Source: Pilatotrama ljubarskyi (taxonomy: Eukaryota; Basidiomycota; Agaricomycetes; Polyporales; Polyporaceae). Taken from it: a stretch of 64,000 nucleotides of DNA. How positions within the stretch are numbered: the first letter of the stretch is position 1; every line of letters starts with the position of its first letter. Below are positions 1-11,239 of the stretch, piece after piece. Under the pieces are notes generated by a model. The model was not told the DNA's origin. It saw only the letters and a list, made by a program, of their open reading frames with translations, and did no database searches. Location: NCBI GenBank assembly GCA_022385805.1, contig MU277694.1:221559-285558 (forward strand), written 5' to 3'. A program made the translations under genes and the position numbers.

Positions 1-2524
1 TAGTACTGTGCCCACGCCTGCGCGTTCGGGTCCGGATACGTCCCCTTCGGGTCGTACACGTAAGGAGGCCCGCTCTGTTGCTGTTGGGATGGTGTCGGCG
101 ATGACTGCTGCTGAGGCGCACCCTGAAGTTGGCTTTGCGGCGGCGGCTGCGATTGAGGCTGAGGCTGAACCTGCGACTGAGGCTGCACTTCGGCCTGCTG
201 TACCTGAGGCTGAGGCTGCTGCTGTGGCTGCGGGCTGAATTGCGACTGAGGTGGCTGCTGTTGATGCTGAATCGGCGGCTGCGCTGGTTGCTGAAGCGGG
301 GACTGGGCCTCAGGGTACGGATGACCGAACTGGGGACCAGCGGGAGGGACCTGTTGAGGACCTGGCTGCTGTGCTTGCATGACCGGACTGAGGGGAGGCG
401 CGTACGACGTCGGGCGCGGATACGCCTGAGGAGGAACTTGGCCATACGCCGACTGAGGACGCGCTGCAGAGTAGGCATGGGAATCCACGTATGGCTGCGC
501 TGGGACAGGCGGCTGAGGCTGCGCAGGAGCTGGGTAAGGCGACTCGGGAGGGTATGCAGCGGGCGCTGCCGGATAGGCGTTGTATCCGGGCTGCTCGTAC
601 ACGGTAGGGTTCCACCCGTATGCCTGCGGGGCACCGGGCGCCATGGGAGGTCCACCCGGAGGGAGGTACTCCTGGCGCGCTCTCGAGTCCGGACGAGCGA
701 TGTAGGATTGGCTCTGGGTCGGAACATAACTTGGACGGCCATCGTATACTGGGCGTCAAGGGATGTCAATTCTCCTCCTTTCCTCGCTCGACTTTAAATT
801 AGTCAGACGCACCTCCAGTGTGCCGCGCGAGGCTCTCTTCCATCATCCTGTCAAAGATCGTTCTCGCTTTCACGAACGTCTCATTCATAGAAACAAGGTC
901 GGCTGCCGGGCATGCTTGAGCATACGATGGCGAAGGTAGGTCGAAACATACCTCTCTTCTGACTGTACTTGTCGATCAACTTGACAATCTTGGGCCGGAG
1001 GGTCATGCAAGAGCGGTATAGCTCCTGTATACCAGGGTTAGCCTCTGGGAGTAAAACGAAGCCGGTGGATACCGACCTGTATCTCTTCATTGTCCGCCAA
1101 ATTATCCCTTGCGGGATCCATGTTCCGCAACATGGTCAGAAGTCTGTCAACGTTTGCGGCTTGTGCGAACACAGCAGCTTCTTGCTCGGCCTCCCGGGCA
1201 ATTTCAGCCGCTGTGGGCTCTGGGAGGGGTTCCTACATACAACATGGTCAAAATCACCGACACTGCAGGACCGTCAAATACGACGTACCACATAGTTAAC
1301 GGGGAAAATACCCGTCCGGCCCTTCAACTGGCCTCGCCACCAGTCCTTGTAGTTACGATCGACGACCTTAATTATATCACCCTTCTCGAAGCCCAGTTCT
1401 CCCGGCTCCGTGGGCTCGAAGGTATGCAGAGCACGGACACGCGTTACGATGGGTATACCATCCTGCGTCGAGTGCACTGAGGATACTGGGGAGCTGGTGG
1501 TGGCACGGACAGTGGTGACCGGCGAGGGAGAGGGAGATGTTTGTGTGACGGCGGATACTGCAGGGGTAGCCGATGAAGGGACATAACCGCCATATGTAGG
1601 AGTCTGCGAAGAGCTTGGCGGAGGGCGAGAGGACGAAGCTGAGGGACCCGGGGTCGCGGACGATCCTTGTCTCGAGCCGCCTGCTCCTGAGCCACTCGCC
1701 CCGCTGGACGACGCGAGTGAATATGCCTCCCACTGGGATCTGCCACCCTTATCCTGCATGGATATCTCCAGCGCACGCTGCAGCTCCTCCTCTTCCCGAC
1801 GACGAACTTCGTCGTCGACCTCGGGCGGTGGAGGTTCATCCGGCGTCTCAAATTTGTACCCTAGTCGCATCACGCTGTCGTGAGCAAGTTGCCAAGCGAG
1901 AACACAGGGAGACACGCACCCTTGCTCTTGAGACTCTCATAACACTCCTCCATGAGACCGAGAGTGGGATCCTTCTCGAATTCTGCAGTCCATATTGCTA
2001 CCAAGTTCAATGCACGCTTCCGCACTTTGTCATGGGTGGTCTAATAACATCCTGGTGAGCTGACGATGTCCAAAGTGCTACAAGACGCGATGCATACCCT
2101 ATCGGTGACGAGCTTCTCCAATGCCTGCGTGAACGCCCGGGAAGCAATCTCCCGATGCACCTCGATGCCACAGTTCTTGGACAAAGCTTCGATCAAGGTA
2201 AGGGTATACAGCTGAACGTTAGGATTGCGATGTGCTAATCGTTTGAGCGAAGCTGCGATCACATTCCGGGCACTGCGATGAAGGCGAGTCGGTCGTTGGA
2301 GACGCTGGACCGGTAGGAACATTGGTGACTCACCCCTGTTCGCCCTCCTCCTGCACTTTATCGCACAGGTTCAGGATGAGCTCCCAGTTTTCGCCTGTGA
2401 GATTCTCATCGGTAGTCTTTGCTGTGTAGATGCGTCATGCGTCAAGGTAATGTTCTTTTGTCGGCGGGAGCTTCCACTTACCAACGATCTCGTCGTACGC
2501 ATTGGGTTGTCCTCCTCGAAACAT
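1..2524 (-). CDS. HSE1: Class E vacuolar sorting protein HSE1 (ESCRT-0, STAM-like), 3' end cut by window
   Basis: ESCRT-0 subunit that binds ubiquitinated cargo on endosomes with Vps27. The start at 2524 (MFRGGQPNAYDEIV) is followed by a GT splice site at about 2481. Domains in order: a VHS domain spread over the exons between about 2520 and 1920; a ubiquitin-interacting motif (REEEELQRALEISMQ) near 1800; an SH3 domain at about 1440-1280 (ALHTFEP, WWRGQLKGRTGIFPVNYV); a helical GAT/STAM-core segment at about 1240-800 (LRPKIVKLIDKYSQ, MNETFVKARTIFDRMM); then a long Pro/Gln/Tyr-rich tail from about 760 to the edge, ending in the last visible residues AWAQYY. This order matches fungal HSE1. At least seven short introns are needed. 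The stop codon lies beyond the window, probably only a few codons away. It is divergent from MMS2. Identification is firm; inner exon edges are approximate. Confidence 0.93.
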
Positions 2525-2774
2525 ATCGTGTCAGCGCGTCAAGGCAGATGTCGTGAGGGAACGAAAGGAAGACGATGGGCGCAGCTGCGTAGGCGACTGC
2601 GGGATAGCAGCGAGCGCGGCGGTCCCGGCATCCACGTCGTTAGACGCCAGGCCATGACGGTCCGGGAGTTGCCGGCTTTGCCCGATTGGGAATTGACGCC
2701 ACTACGCCTGCAGCCTGCCACACGCCTTCACACCGCTCTCCTCCAGTTCCCTTGCTTTCCTCACGACTTCCATC
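2525..2774. promoter_or_regulatory. Shared divergent promoter region of HSE1 and MMS2
   Basis: About 250 bp separates the two start codons, which point away from each other, so both promoters must lie here or overlap the 5' untranslated regions. I see no clear TATA box, which is common for fungal housekeeping genes. Short open frames crossing this stretch on both strands have no recognisable product. Confidence 0.5.
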
Positions 2775-3379
2775 ATGGCCAAGAGTCAGTAAAGTCTGCC
2801 TTAAATAGCATCGGCGAATACTGACACATGATAAAGTACCACGCAATTTCCGCCTGCTCGAGGAGCTCGAGAAGGGTGAGAAGGGCATCGGTGATGGCTC
2901 CTGCTCGTACGGTCTCGAGGACTCGGACGATATCATGATGAGCCACTGGAATGGTACAATCATTGGCCCAGGACACGTATGTGCTCTTTTGTCTCTCGTT
3001 TGCTTGCGATCGGTAGTATCGCGACGCGTCTTAATACTGACCCGTCCGCGCATTAGACCGTACACGAGAACCGTATCTACAGCCTCAAGATCACCTGTGG
3101 CGAGAACTACCCCGATCAACCCCCTACGGTACAATTCGTCTCTCGCGTAAACCTGCCCTTCGTTAGCCAAGTAGATGGCAAAGTCGACCCCAGCAAGCTT
3201 CCTGTGCTTGCACACTGGAACCGGAACAACAGTATCGAAACCGTTCTCGTCGAGATCAGGAGGTGAGTGCTCACTGTACCTATCTAAGAGATACATGTCC
3301 TCAAATATCGGGATGTAGGGAGATGGCGTCCTTCAACAACCGCAAGCTGCCGCAGCCGCCGGAGGGCAGCACTTTCTAA
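2775..3379 (+). CDS. MMS2: Ubiquitin-conjugating enzyme variant Mms2
   Basis: UEV partner of Ubc13. The heterodimer builds K63-linked ubiquitin chains, for example on PCNA in error-free post-replication repair. Four exons at about 2775-2784, 2837-2976, 3057-3262 and 3319-3379 join to a protein of roughly 139 residues starting [20 protein letters not shown], the usual fungal Mms2 beginning. The E2-like fold is visible in [20 protein letters not shown] and the [10 protein letters not shown] strand. The region where a real E2 carries its catalytic cysteine ([15 protein letters not shown]) has none, as expected for a UEV. The protein ends EGSTF, near the family's usual length. The first exon encodes only three and a third codons, so the gene is easily missed by eye. 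Confidence 0.93.
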
Positions 3380-3655
3380 TACATCCACGAACGCTGCACT
3401 CTCCCCAGTCTGATCCGGTTGTGTACATCTCGTCACGATAAGTACTGTGTTTTTAGTATACATCAAGCATTTCCTTTGTGGCATACACTTATTTGCAAGC
3501 TCCCGATTTGAGGACAAAGTACGTGGGCTAATGGACTACTCGCAGCACCAGATACGCTGTTACGAAGGGCGCACGGCCAGGATCCCAGCGAACCAACACG
3601 CGCCTCTCCCGCCCCCGTAATAACATCCCCTGCTGCGTAGGTTCTCTGTTTGGTG

Positions 3656-5355
3656 TCAATGTGCGGCTGCAGACTGGTCTTCTTCGGATTGTCTGCCTCG
3701 AATATGTGATCGATCCTCCAAATCCCTTCCTTTGGTCTCCACAAATGTCAGGTATATGACAAGCGCACCCAGTGCGTCCCACAGGATGTAGAAGATGTAG
3801 AAGCGCCAGCTCGCCCGTGTGATCGCCACCGGAGGAACATAGGTATTGAAGACGCTCGCCACATTGACCAGCAGGTTCATGGACGCGAGGCCCTTCGCGC
3901 GCGTGTTGTACGCCAGGACCTCGGTGGGGTAGAGCGACTGGGCCGGCGTCCAGGCGAAGGCGAAGACCACAAGAAAGACGTACACGAACGCTATGCCCAC
4001 GCCTCCTACGACCGGTCGGCCCGCCTGCTGCGCGGTGCACGCTGTAATGACAGCGACACAGATGGACATCCCTATGCTGGAAGTGATGAGTAGCTTCCGT
4101 CGCCCGAGGCGATCCTGCCACCGCAGCCCCGATAGCGCGGCCGCCATCATGATTGGAGTCTGCAGGGCGTTCAGCAGCAGCTGCGTGCGTTCGCTGGTGA
4201 TCCCCGCGGTTTTGGCTGCAGACATGTAACGACCAGTAAGCTCCCTCCATTACAATCCTGATGAAGGTCTCACCCATTAGCGGGAAGTAGTAGCTAGTGG
4301 GAGGAAGGTCCCACTGCCCGAAGAACGCGATGCAGGTGATGAGGTAGGTCCGGTAGCGCGCCGACCGCGAGTTAAACAGCTCGCGGAAGTCCCACCATCG
4401 TTTGTCAGACGCGTCTGCGGAGATGACTTCTTGCACCTCTTCGAGCTCCAAAGCGACGACGGGTGAGTTCGGGTCTCCGTCTCCGTGGTACTTTGTGAGT
4501 ATCGCTTTGGCTTCATCCGCTCTTCCCTGGCCGATGTACCTACCTCATGATGAGATCCGAACCACAGTGTCCGGTGCAATAACTCACCATCGAGGCGTCT
4601 CTGGTATGAACCATACAAATATGAGGACCAGGACGGACGGAAGTGCTTGTACAGCCAGGGGCAGGCGCCAAGTCCATTGCGGCGTGCCAGCCACGAAGTT
4701 CAGCCCGTACTCCAGCCAAGTCGACACGATGGTCCCCAAAAAGAAACACGCCTGGTACGCCCCGGTCAGTACTCCTCGATACTTCGGGTACGCCATTTCC
4801 ACAACGTATGCGGGGCCAGCCGTCTGTACCACTACCGCGCCGAGTCCTAGGATGAACCGTCCACCCATGAGAGTGCCCAGATTGCGCGCGGCGGTTTGCA
4901 TGATCGCACCGACGATGCAGATGACGGACCCTACCGCCATTCCGAAGCGACGGCCATACCGGTCTGCGCATGGTCCTGCAAAGAAGCACCCTGCGACGTT
5001 TCCGACGACGTAAAGAGCGGCTACGAGGCCCTGATTGTCTGGCGTGATCCCGAAGTAGGAGATGAACGTGTCGATGGCGGATAGTCCGCCTGAATGCAGT
5101 TGAGTCACCACTGGCGGTCTCCGCTCGATGTCCGTACTCACCGAAGGTGTTTGCATCAAACCCGTTCGTCGCCGAGCACAGGTATGCGACGAAAAGACAA
5201 CCGTACAATCTCAGGAAGCTCCCTCTGAGAGGATGGACGCTATCGTCTGCTGTTGGGCGGACCTCGGACGAGGTCGGCTTCTCAGCTCCGGATGCAGTTC
5301 GTGAGAACTCGACGTCCTCGATGCGCAAAAGGACGCTGTCCTTGGAGCTAGACAT
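3656..5355 (-). CDS. MFS sugar transporter (lactose permease/hexose transporter type), probable 3' frameshift
   Basis: Twelve-helix sugar/H+ symporter-type protein of the plasma membrane. Four exons can be followed: 5355 to about 5145 (N-terminal tail, then LFVAYLCSATNGFDANTFG), about 5095-4582, about 4540-4272, and about 4220 to the end. Family motifs are intact: DRYGRRFG after helix 2, PETPRW before the central loop, DRLGRRK after helix 8, and FVETKGRDLE after helix 12. The start at 5355 is preferred over an in-frame ATG at 5373 because a TATA box sits at 5391-5396. After GRDLED the frame runs into an atypical short tail stopping near 3656. The neighbouring frame at about 3715 reads IDHIFEADNPKKTSLQ, the expected continuation, so an indel or sequencing error there is likely. 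The substrate cannot be told from sequence. Confidence 0.85.
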
Positions 5356-5390
5356 GCCGTTCCAGCATATCATCCTGGCTGTCCTGCGTC

Positions 5391-5396
5391 TTTATA
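5391..5396 (-). promoter_or_regulatory. TATA box of the MFS transporter
   Basis: TATAAA on the minus strand, 36-41 bp upstream of the chosen ATG at 5355. Placement implies a very short 5' leader and argues against the in-frame ATG at 5373. Confidence 0.55.
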
Positions 5397-5955
5397 GTAG
5401 TTGGGCGGAGTGCCGGGGACCCCGCGGCTGCGCGGGCCTGACACTGGGACGTGACTATGTGTACGAGGTCATGGGGCCCTTCGTTATCGCAATACAAAGG
5501 GGTTCCGTCTGCTGGAAGCCATCAGTATTACCAGTGGTCGCCGCACCGCGAGACATTCCGTGCGCGGGATACATGGAGCTAGGGAAACGTTCGTACAGTC
5601 GTCAGGTGGCGCGGTCTAGTGGCAATTGCCTGAGACGTACACTAAACACTTCAAATTGGTGGAATGTTTGTGTAACTCTCCAACTTTCTGCTCTACCGCC
5701 CTGCTTTCGGCACCAATGGGAGTTGATGCCAACGCTTTTATGCCACTCATGCCCACTACCATTTCATTTTAGAAAGCGAGATGAATCGGCATCACTATCG
5801 TACATCTTTGTACGACTCTCCGAATAATCGTTTGCAGCCAGAGAAGGGACGGGGGCACAAGCTAGGAGGACGGAAGCGCAGAGTCGAGTCCTACGGGAGA
5901 GTCCCAAAAATCTTGAAGAAGGCAGCGATCATTGCAACCGATCATAATGAAACGG
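5397..5955. other. Intergenic, no gene seen
   Basis: Lies between the transporter promoter and the 3' end of the P450. Open frames crossing it have no family resemblance and no coherent splicing. Nothing further is supported. Confidence 0.5.
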
Positions 5956-7833
5956 TCACTCCTTCGTGTACCGCCTCACCCACAGCGGCATCTGGGTGCC
6001 CTGCTCAGGCGCGCTGCGGAGGAATGGTCGCTGTACAACACTGGCCTTCTTCCGAATCTCCTCCGGTGGCACGGCCAACTCGAACTCGAAAGCGCGCACG
6101 AGCGTGTAAACGAGGGCCTTCATCCTAAGAACACCCAGAAGTCGTCAGTGATCCGATGCACGACAACGGAGAAACGCGGTGACGCACTCGACGAGGGAGA
6201 AGCGATAACCTATGCACGCGCGGGGACCGCCTAGGAAGGTGAGCAGGTGCCCCCAAACACCCGGGATGCTCGAGATAGCATCAGGTGGGTTCTCCCAGCG
6301 CTCGGGCCTACAATAGTCAGCACTTGAAGGCTGTCAGTGATGGTACGAGACGCACTTGAACTCAAGAGCATCTTCGCCCCAAAGCTTCTTGGAGCGGTTC
6401 AGTGCCAAGATCGGGATGAGGATGGAGGTGCCGGGCGAAATCCTGATATTATCCTGCACCTGCCCGTGCCGGTCGACAAACGGCTCGCTGACGGGGACGA
6501 CGTCGTCCTTGGTAGCGACACGGAAAGTGAACGGCACAGGAGCGTGGACCCGAAGCGTCTCGCGAACCACAGCATCGAGGTATGGGGGGCTGTTTAACTC
6601 CTCCATCGTTGGCATATCGGTTTCGAGAGTGAACAGCTCCTCGCGCAATTTCTTCTGCACCTCAGGGGCTTGCGTGAGCGCATACAGACACCAGGTAGTA
6701 GCAGTGCTCGTCGTCTCGTGTCCGGCGACCAGGAAACTATATCAGCAGTCGGGTAGTCACGGGGTTCAGGGCGTTGAAACAATAGTTGAACCCTGGTAGA
6801 CAGCGTGAGGCGCACGTGAATCGGGTCAGTCGACTCGAGGCAGCGTGGAGGATTACCTGCCAACCCGATGACGTCCAAAGTCATCTTGCTCAGGCCGTTG
6901 AAAACGTCGATCCGGGCAGGGGCGCGGGCCCCTTCCCGTGCGATCTGGCCTTGCCACACATCACGGAGCTGGGTAGGTTTGGCGTTGGTCTGGATGCGAT
7001 TCGCTTGAGCCGTGTAAGCGAATAATGCTCACCTCGAGTGCTTTCAGCACGAAGAGTTCGGTGAGTTGACGGATCTGGGTAGGGCCCAAGGCGGGATTCT
7101 GGAGGAGAGTAGTAGGCATGATGAGATGTCGTTCTATGGCCTGGAGTACTGTGGGATGTACCATGACGCGTCGCTAACAATTCACCGAGTCAGTCTGCGT
7201 GAATGCACAGTAGTCATAGGTCCGTACCTGCCGTCTGTGATGCTCGCCTGACAGTTGCGCATCAATAGGGAGCTAAGGGTTGAGGCTGGCAGGTCGCGCG
7301 GCGTACCTTCCGTGAAGAGAACACCTAAGGAGAATATACGCGAAGTCAGCAAGAGCGTAGTAGCGGTAGAATGGATATCGACGAGTGGACTTGGGACGCA
7401 CAGGCTGACCTTCTCCGATGATCTTTGCCAGGTTTCTGCGAGCTGCCTCGGGCTTCTGGTAATCCGCCGAGTGAGTCAGAATGTGGTTCAGCGCTCGGGT
7501 GTCCAGAGTCCAGAGGCGGTCATTCTACACATAGAACGCGGTTTCAGCATGCCATAGAACAGCACCATAGCACAGAATAAGATGCCTCACGTTCAAGAAC
7601 TGCTTGTATACAAAATGTGGACCGTACTCTGTAGCCCACCGTTCCTCGATAATCGCAGGCTCTTCTTCCTCAACCACCTTCAGGTGTCCGTAGATCCAGC
7701 TTGGGCTCGGGGGTCCTGGAAGGTTCCGGACAGCTGCACGATAGGGTCGAGAGAGTATCGGCCATGCTTTCCATACAACCATCCAAAGAAGTGATAGAAG
7801 AAGGGCGCCCACCCCTTGAACGAACGACAACAT
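5956..7833 (-). pseudogene. Cytochrome P450 with internal deletion of the F-G helix region
   Basis: CYP monooxygenase of the ER membrane. Start at 7833: an N-terminal anchor (FVQGVGALLLSLLWMVVW) and proline-rich hinge (LPGPPSPSW). Exons at about 7833-7590, 7525-7415, 7320-7300, 7250-7230, 7165-7030, 6975-6850 and 6795-6760 carry the expected N-terminal half ([29 protein letters not shown]). After [10 protein letters not shown] (about 6762) only 24 bases remain before [11 protein letters not shown] (I-helix, 6736). Family members have roughly 90 residues there, covering helices F to H. Those 24 bases are too short for an intron and read in frame into TAG. Downstream parts are intact: VVRETLR (ExxR), PERW, heme loop [10 protein letters not shown] at about 6225, C-terminus ending at 5956. 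I call it a deletion pseudogene; a collapsed assembly is the alternative. Confidence 0.82.
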
Positions 7834-7917
7834 CACGACGCACAGTGCTAGTGACTTGTCCGAACGGTCCCCGTGGAGACTGGGCAGAGTGTTTCGAATA
7901 GACTGACGGTCAATCTG

Positions 7918-7926
7918 CTTTATATA
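7918..7926 (-). promoter_or_regulatory. TATA box of the P450 gene
   Basis: TATATAAAG on the minus strand, 85-93 bp upstream of the ATG at 7833, a usual distance for fungal TATA promoters. Its preservation suggests that loss of the P450 is recent. Confidence 0.5.
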
Positions 7927-8657
7927 CTCAGGCTGCAGGGGACACCGTGTAATCACGTTCTACGTCTGCCTCATCCCAGCGGGCCTATTGATGAGGGTAT
8001 GACTGAGACGGTATGACTAGTAGGTCATCGATCACAGACTACATACCATGCCGAATGGGCAGCAGCACCGCCACCAAAACGGGACCTGAGAAACAGCAGT
8101 AAGGCTCTCGGTCTGCAGCAACGGTCGCGAATACATGGAACGAGTAGAGAATCCGGCGATTAAGTACACCTTATTTCTTCACCAATTGAAGCAGATAACT
8201 CTGGAGCCGCAAGACCGGAGAGCACTCCCGCTGCACGATGTAAGGTTTACGCCAGCCTGAGCGCCAGTCGGATGAGCGTTCAATGGGCATACCCGCAAAG
8301 GTCAACGGGGTGCGCGTGGATGAAGAGGTCCTACGCGAGCATATATTACTTAGGTTTGGGAAGAGTAGCTCCGTGGATTGATGGGTGGCCGGCGAAACAC
8401 GAGAGCCGTCGCTGTACAGTATCGTAGCAGACTCCGCGTTGTCCACTGGCAGTCGTACCTATGCGCAGACTGAGACGCTCAGCGATCCCGATTGCATCGG
8501 ATTCATGGATGCGAGCGCTTGAGCAGCAGAGTGTTTCCAGTGCGATACAGTACTACAACGGCGTACCGCCTAGCTTTATTGTTTTCTCCTTCCTCAAAGC
8601 ATGAGAGCTCCTCAAATAGTCCCGGTAGTCTGAATCTCGACGAATCCTTATTTCCGA
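7927..8657. other. Intergenic, no gene seen
   Basis: Holds the upstream regions of the P450 (minus) and SEC6 (plus). A 91-codon minus-strand open frame at 8171-8446 has no recognisable domain and is not supported. Confidence 0.45.
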
Positions 8658-11072
8658 ATGGCTGCTCCCACCATCTCCGCCGCACAGGCTGTCGGCGAAT
8701 ACCTGCAGTCCCCAGATGACCTTGCCAAGGTGGCGGCGTTCCGCAAGAAGCTGGAGAAAGAGAAGGCCTCCATAGATGCCAGGCTCAGGAGCGGCGTCAA
8801 GGAGCAGCTCGATACCACGCGAGACGGCCTGCGCAAGCTGTTTGGCACGCGTAATAACGTGCAGGCCATCAAGGACGAGATGGACACGGTGGACAGGATG
8901 TGCAGCGATCCCAAATATGTCGTCACGACCTTCGACCAGATCAGCAGAGTGCGTGGCATGGCGGCATTGCTCTCTAGTCATTGGTTTGACAGTATGCGGC
9001 CGTGACCAGGTATCGATGGTGCACCGGAACTTTGAGCAAACCGAGGAGATGGTCAACAACCTGCTCGAGATGAACTCCAAACTCGAAATGCTAGAGCGGA
9101 TGCTCGTCCAAGACAGCGACGATATCCTCGGTCCCGCTCCCAACCTCTTGCGCATACACTTCCAGCTCAATCGACTCGAGGTGTTCCGCAATCAGACGAT
9201 GCACCAGGCGAAGAAGTCGTCCGCGGACACTCGGAACACGCTCACCCGCTGGTTCGAGCGGCTCAGCAATCTCATCGAGGCGTTCGATCAGTATGTGCTC
9301 GAGCTAGCGAGGAACATCCTCCCCATAGTGCGCGCGGGCAATCCCGACGTCATCGTGCGGCTGATGAAGGTTGTCGAGATGGAGGCTAGGGAGGACGAGA
9401 AGGTACACTTCAGCTCCTGTCCATATACCGAGGCAAGCTGACTGTTCCACGCCAGGCCATCGCGATCAAGCTCGTCAAGAAGGCGGGCAAGATGGACGCC
9501 GCGTCTAAGTTCCGATCTATGGCAGCAAACGCCCGCGTCATCAAGCACTACCGCTCCAAGGTCATGAAGTGCATTACCGACTCCATCCAGGCGAAGTTCG
9601 ACGAAGTCTACGCCGCGAACGAGCGCAACCCTGCCGGCTTCCTGGACGAGCTCGTCTTCATCTACAAGGACCTCATCCGCATCGAGAGCGACGTCGTCCC
9701 CTGCTTCCCGCCCTCCTACGACATCTGGCAGACGTACGTGCGCGAGTACCACAAGGCGCTCAACAACACGATCAACCGCCTCATGAAGTCCGAGCCCGAG
9801 GCGAGCGCGCTCCTCACGCTGCACGCGTGGATCAAGGAGTACAAGAAGAGCATGCGCGAGCTCGGGATCCCCGCCGAGTGGCTCGAGCCGCCGCTCCTCG
9901 ACGGCAAGGAGCAGAGCCTGATCGAGGACTACCTCCAGCTCATCATCAAGAAGCTCGACGAGTGGTCCGAGAACCTCATGAAGACCGAGGTCGCCGCATT
10001 CACCGCGCGCGAGGAGCCGCCCGAGCTGAGTAGCGACGGCCTCTACACGACCTCGGGCACCGTCATCTTCCTCGACATGGTCAACCAACAGGTGGACCTC
10101 GCGCTCGACAGCGGCCAGGGCCTCGTCCTTGCGCGCGCCATAGAGGAGGTGAACCGCGTCATGCGCTCCATCCAGGACCGCTGGGTCAAGCTCGTCGACA
10201 CCGAGTACAAGAAGCACACCGAGAAGCCGGAGGAGGTGCCCGGGGGGCTGGTTGAGTACTGCATTGCGCTCGCGAACGACCAGATCAAGTCGGCGGACTT
10301 CACGGAGGCGCTGTCTGCACGCATCGAGCCTCTTGTCTCTGAGAAGTACCGGGTGACGATCCACGACAAGCTGAACGACGCGCTGGACGGGTACCTCGAT
10401 GTCGCGAAGAAGTACACGCAGACGCTCATCAACATCATTTTCAATGACCTGAAGCCCGCGGTGAAGCAGCTCTTCCAGCCCTCGTGGTACGACGGCACGC
10501 ACGCGCAGATCATCGAGACGATGCGCGACTACCTCTCCGACTACCAGGCCTACCTCAACGAGTCGCTCTTCGAAGTCCTCCTCGAGGACCTTCTCGACAC
10601 CTACCTCGTCACGTACCTCACCGCTCTCGCAAACGGCCCCAAGCTCAACATGCCCGCGGCGGCGGAGCGCATGCGGCAGGACATTGACGAGGCGTACAAG
10701 TTCTTCGGGACGTACAAGAAGATGAAGGAGCTCGAGCCGCAGATGGAGGTCCTCGACCAGGTGCTCGCGATGCTCGAGGCGTCGAAGAGTCTGGTGTTCC
10801 TCTCGTATTACGCCTTCGCGAAAGTCCACGGACCGTGCATCCAGTTCGTGGAGGCGTTGATGAAGGCGCGCAGCGACCTCGACAGGTCGAGTGTGAGCGA
10901 GGTCATGGACAGCGTCAAGAGGAAGGTCAAGGACGACAACATCACAGATCGTAAGTCATCGCTGCTTCCTAGCGGTCGGACGCATGCTGACCGCCTTATA
11001 GCTCCGGAGCCGACCATCATGAAAAAGATCGTCATCCAGGGCGCACTCTCGCGATTCCTCGTGCGGACGTAG
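8658..11072 (+). CDS. SEC6: Exocyst complex component Sec6
   Basis: Subunit of the exocyst, which tethers secretory vesicles to the plasma membrane at growing tips. Exons at about 8658-8948, 9010-9402, 9456-10950 and 11002-11072 sum to 2,250 nt, 749 residues, in the usual Sec6 range (yeast about 805). The N-terminal part is a predicted coiled coil (FRKKLEKEKASIDARLRSG; VNNLLEMNSKLEMLERML). The C-terminal two thirds match the helical-bundle Sec6 family region (IYKDLIRIESDVVPCFPP; LLEDLLDTYLVTYLTALANG). It ends GALSRFLVRT. The start is the first ATG of a clean frame. Codon use in the large exon is extremely G+C-rich at third positions, which leaves a long false open frame on the opposite strand. 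Confidence 0.93.
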
Positions 11073-11239
11073 AACCCAAGCACCTCTTCTCTTCCTCTTT
11101 ATTCCTCTCCGCCATACCCTCCTTCATACAGGTTCTCGCTTCCTTCTACTCTTCTGTAATCGTATACGGACGTCCATTCTTATTGTATTTCTATCACGGA
11201 CCTGCGGTATTGCTCAGAACTTGTGGCCTGGCGTGCCGC

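Noticed and set aside
3656..7833. MFS transporter plus P450 as a small metabolic gene cluster
   Set aside because: There is no backbone synthase (PKS, NRPS or terpene cyclase) nearby, the P450 is broken, and both flanks are housekeeping genes.
9288..10829. A 513-codon open frame on the minus strand
   Set aside because: It lies exactly opposite the large SEC6 exon. Its Leu/Arg/Val/Glu-rich composition is what the reverse of G+C-rich third positions gives, and it has no domain.
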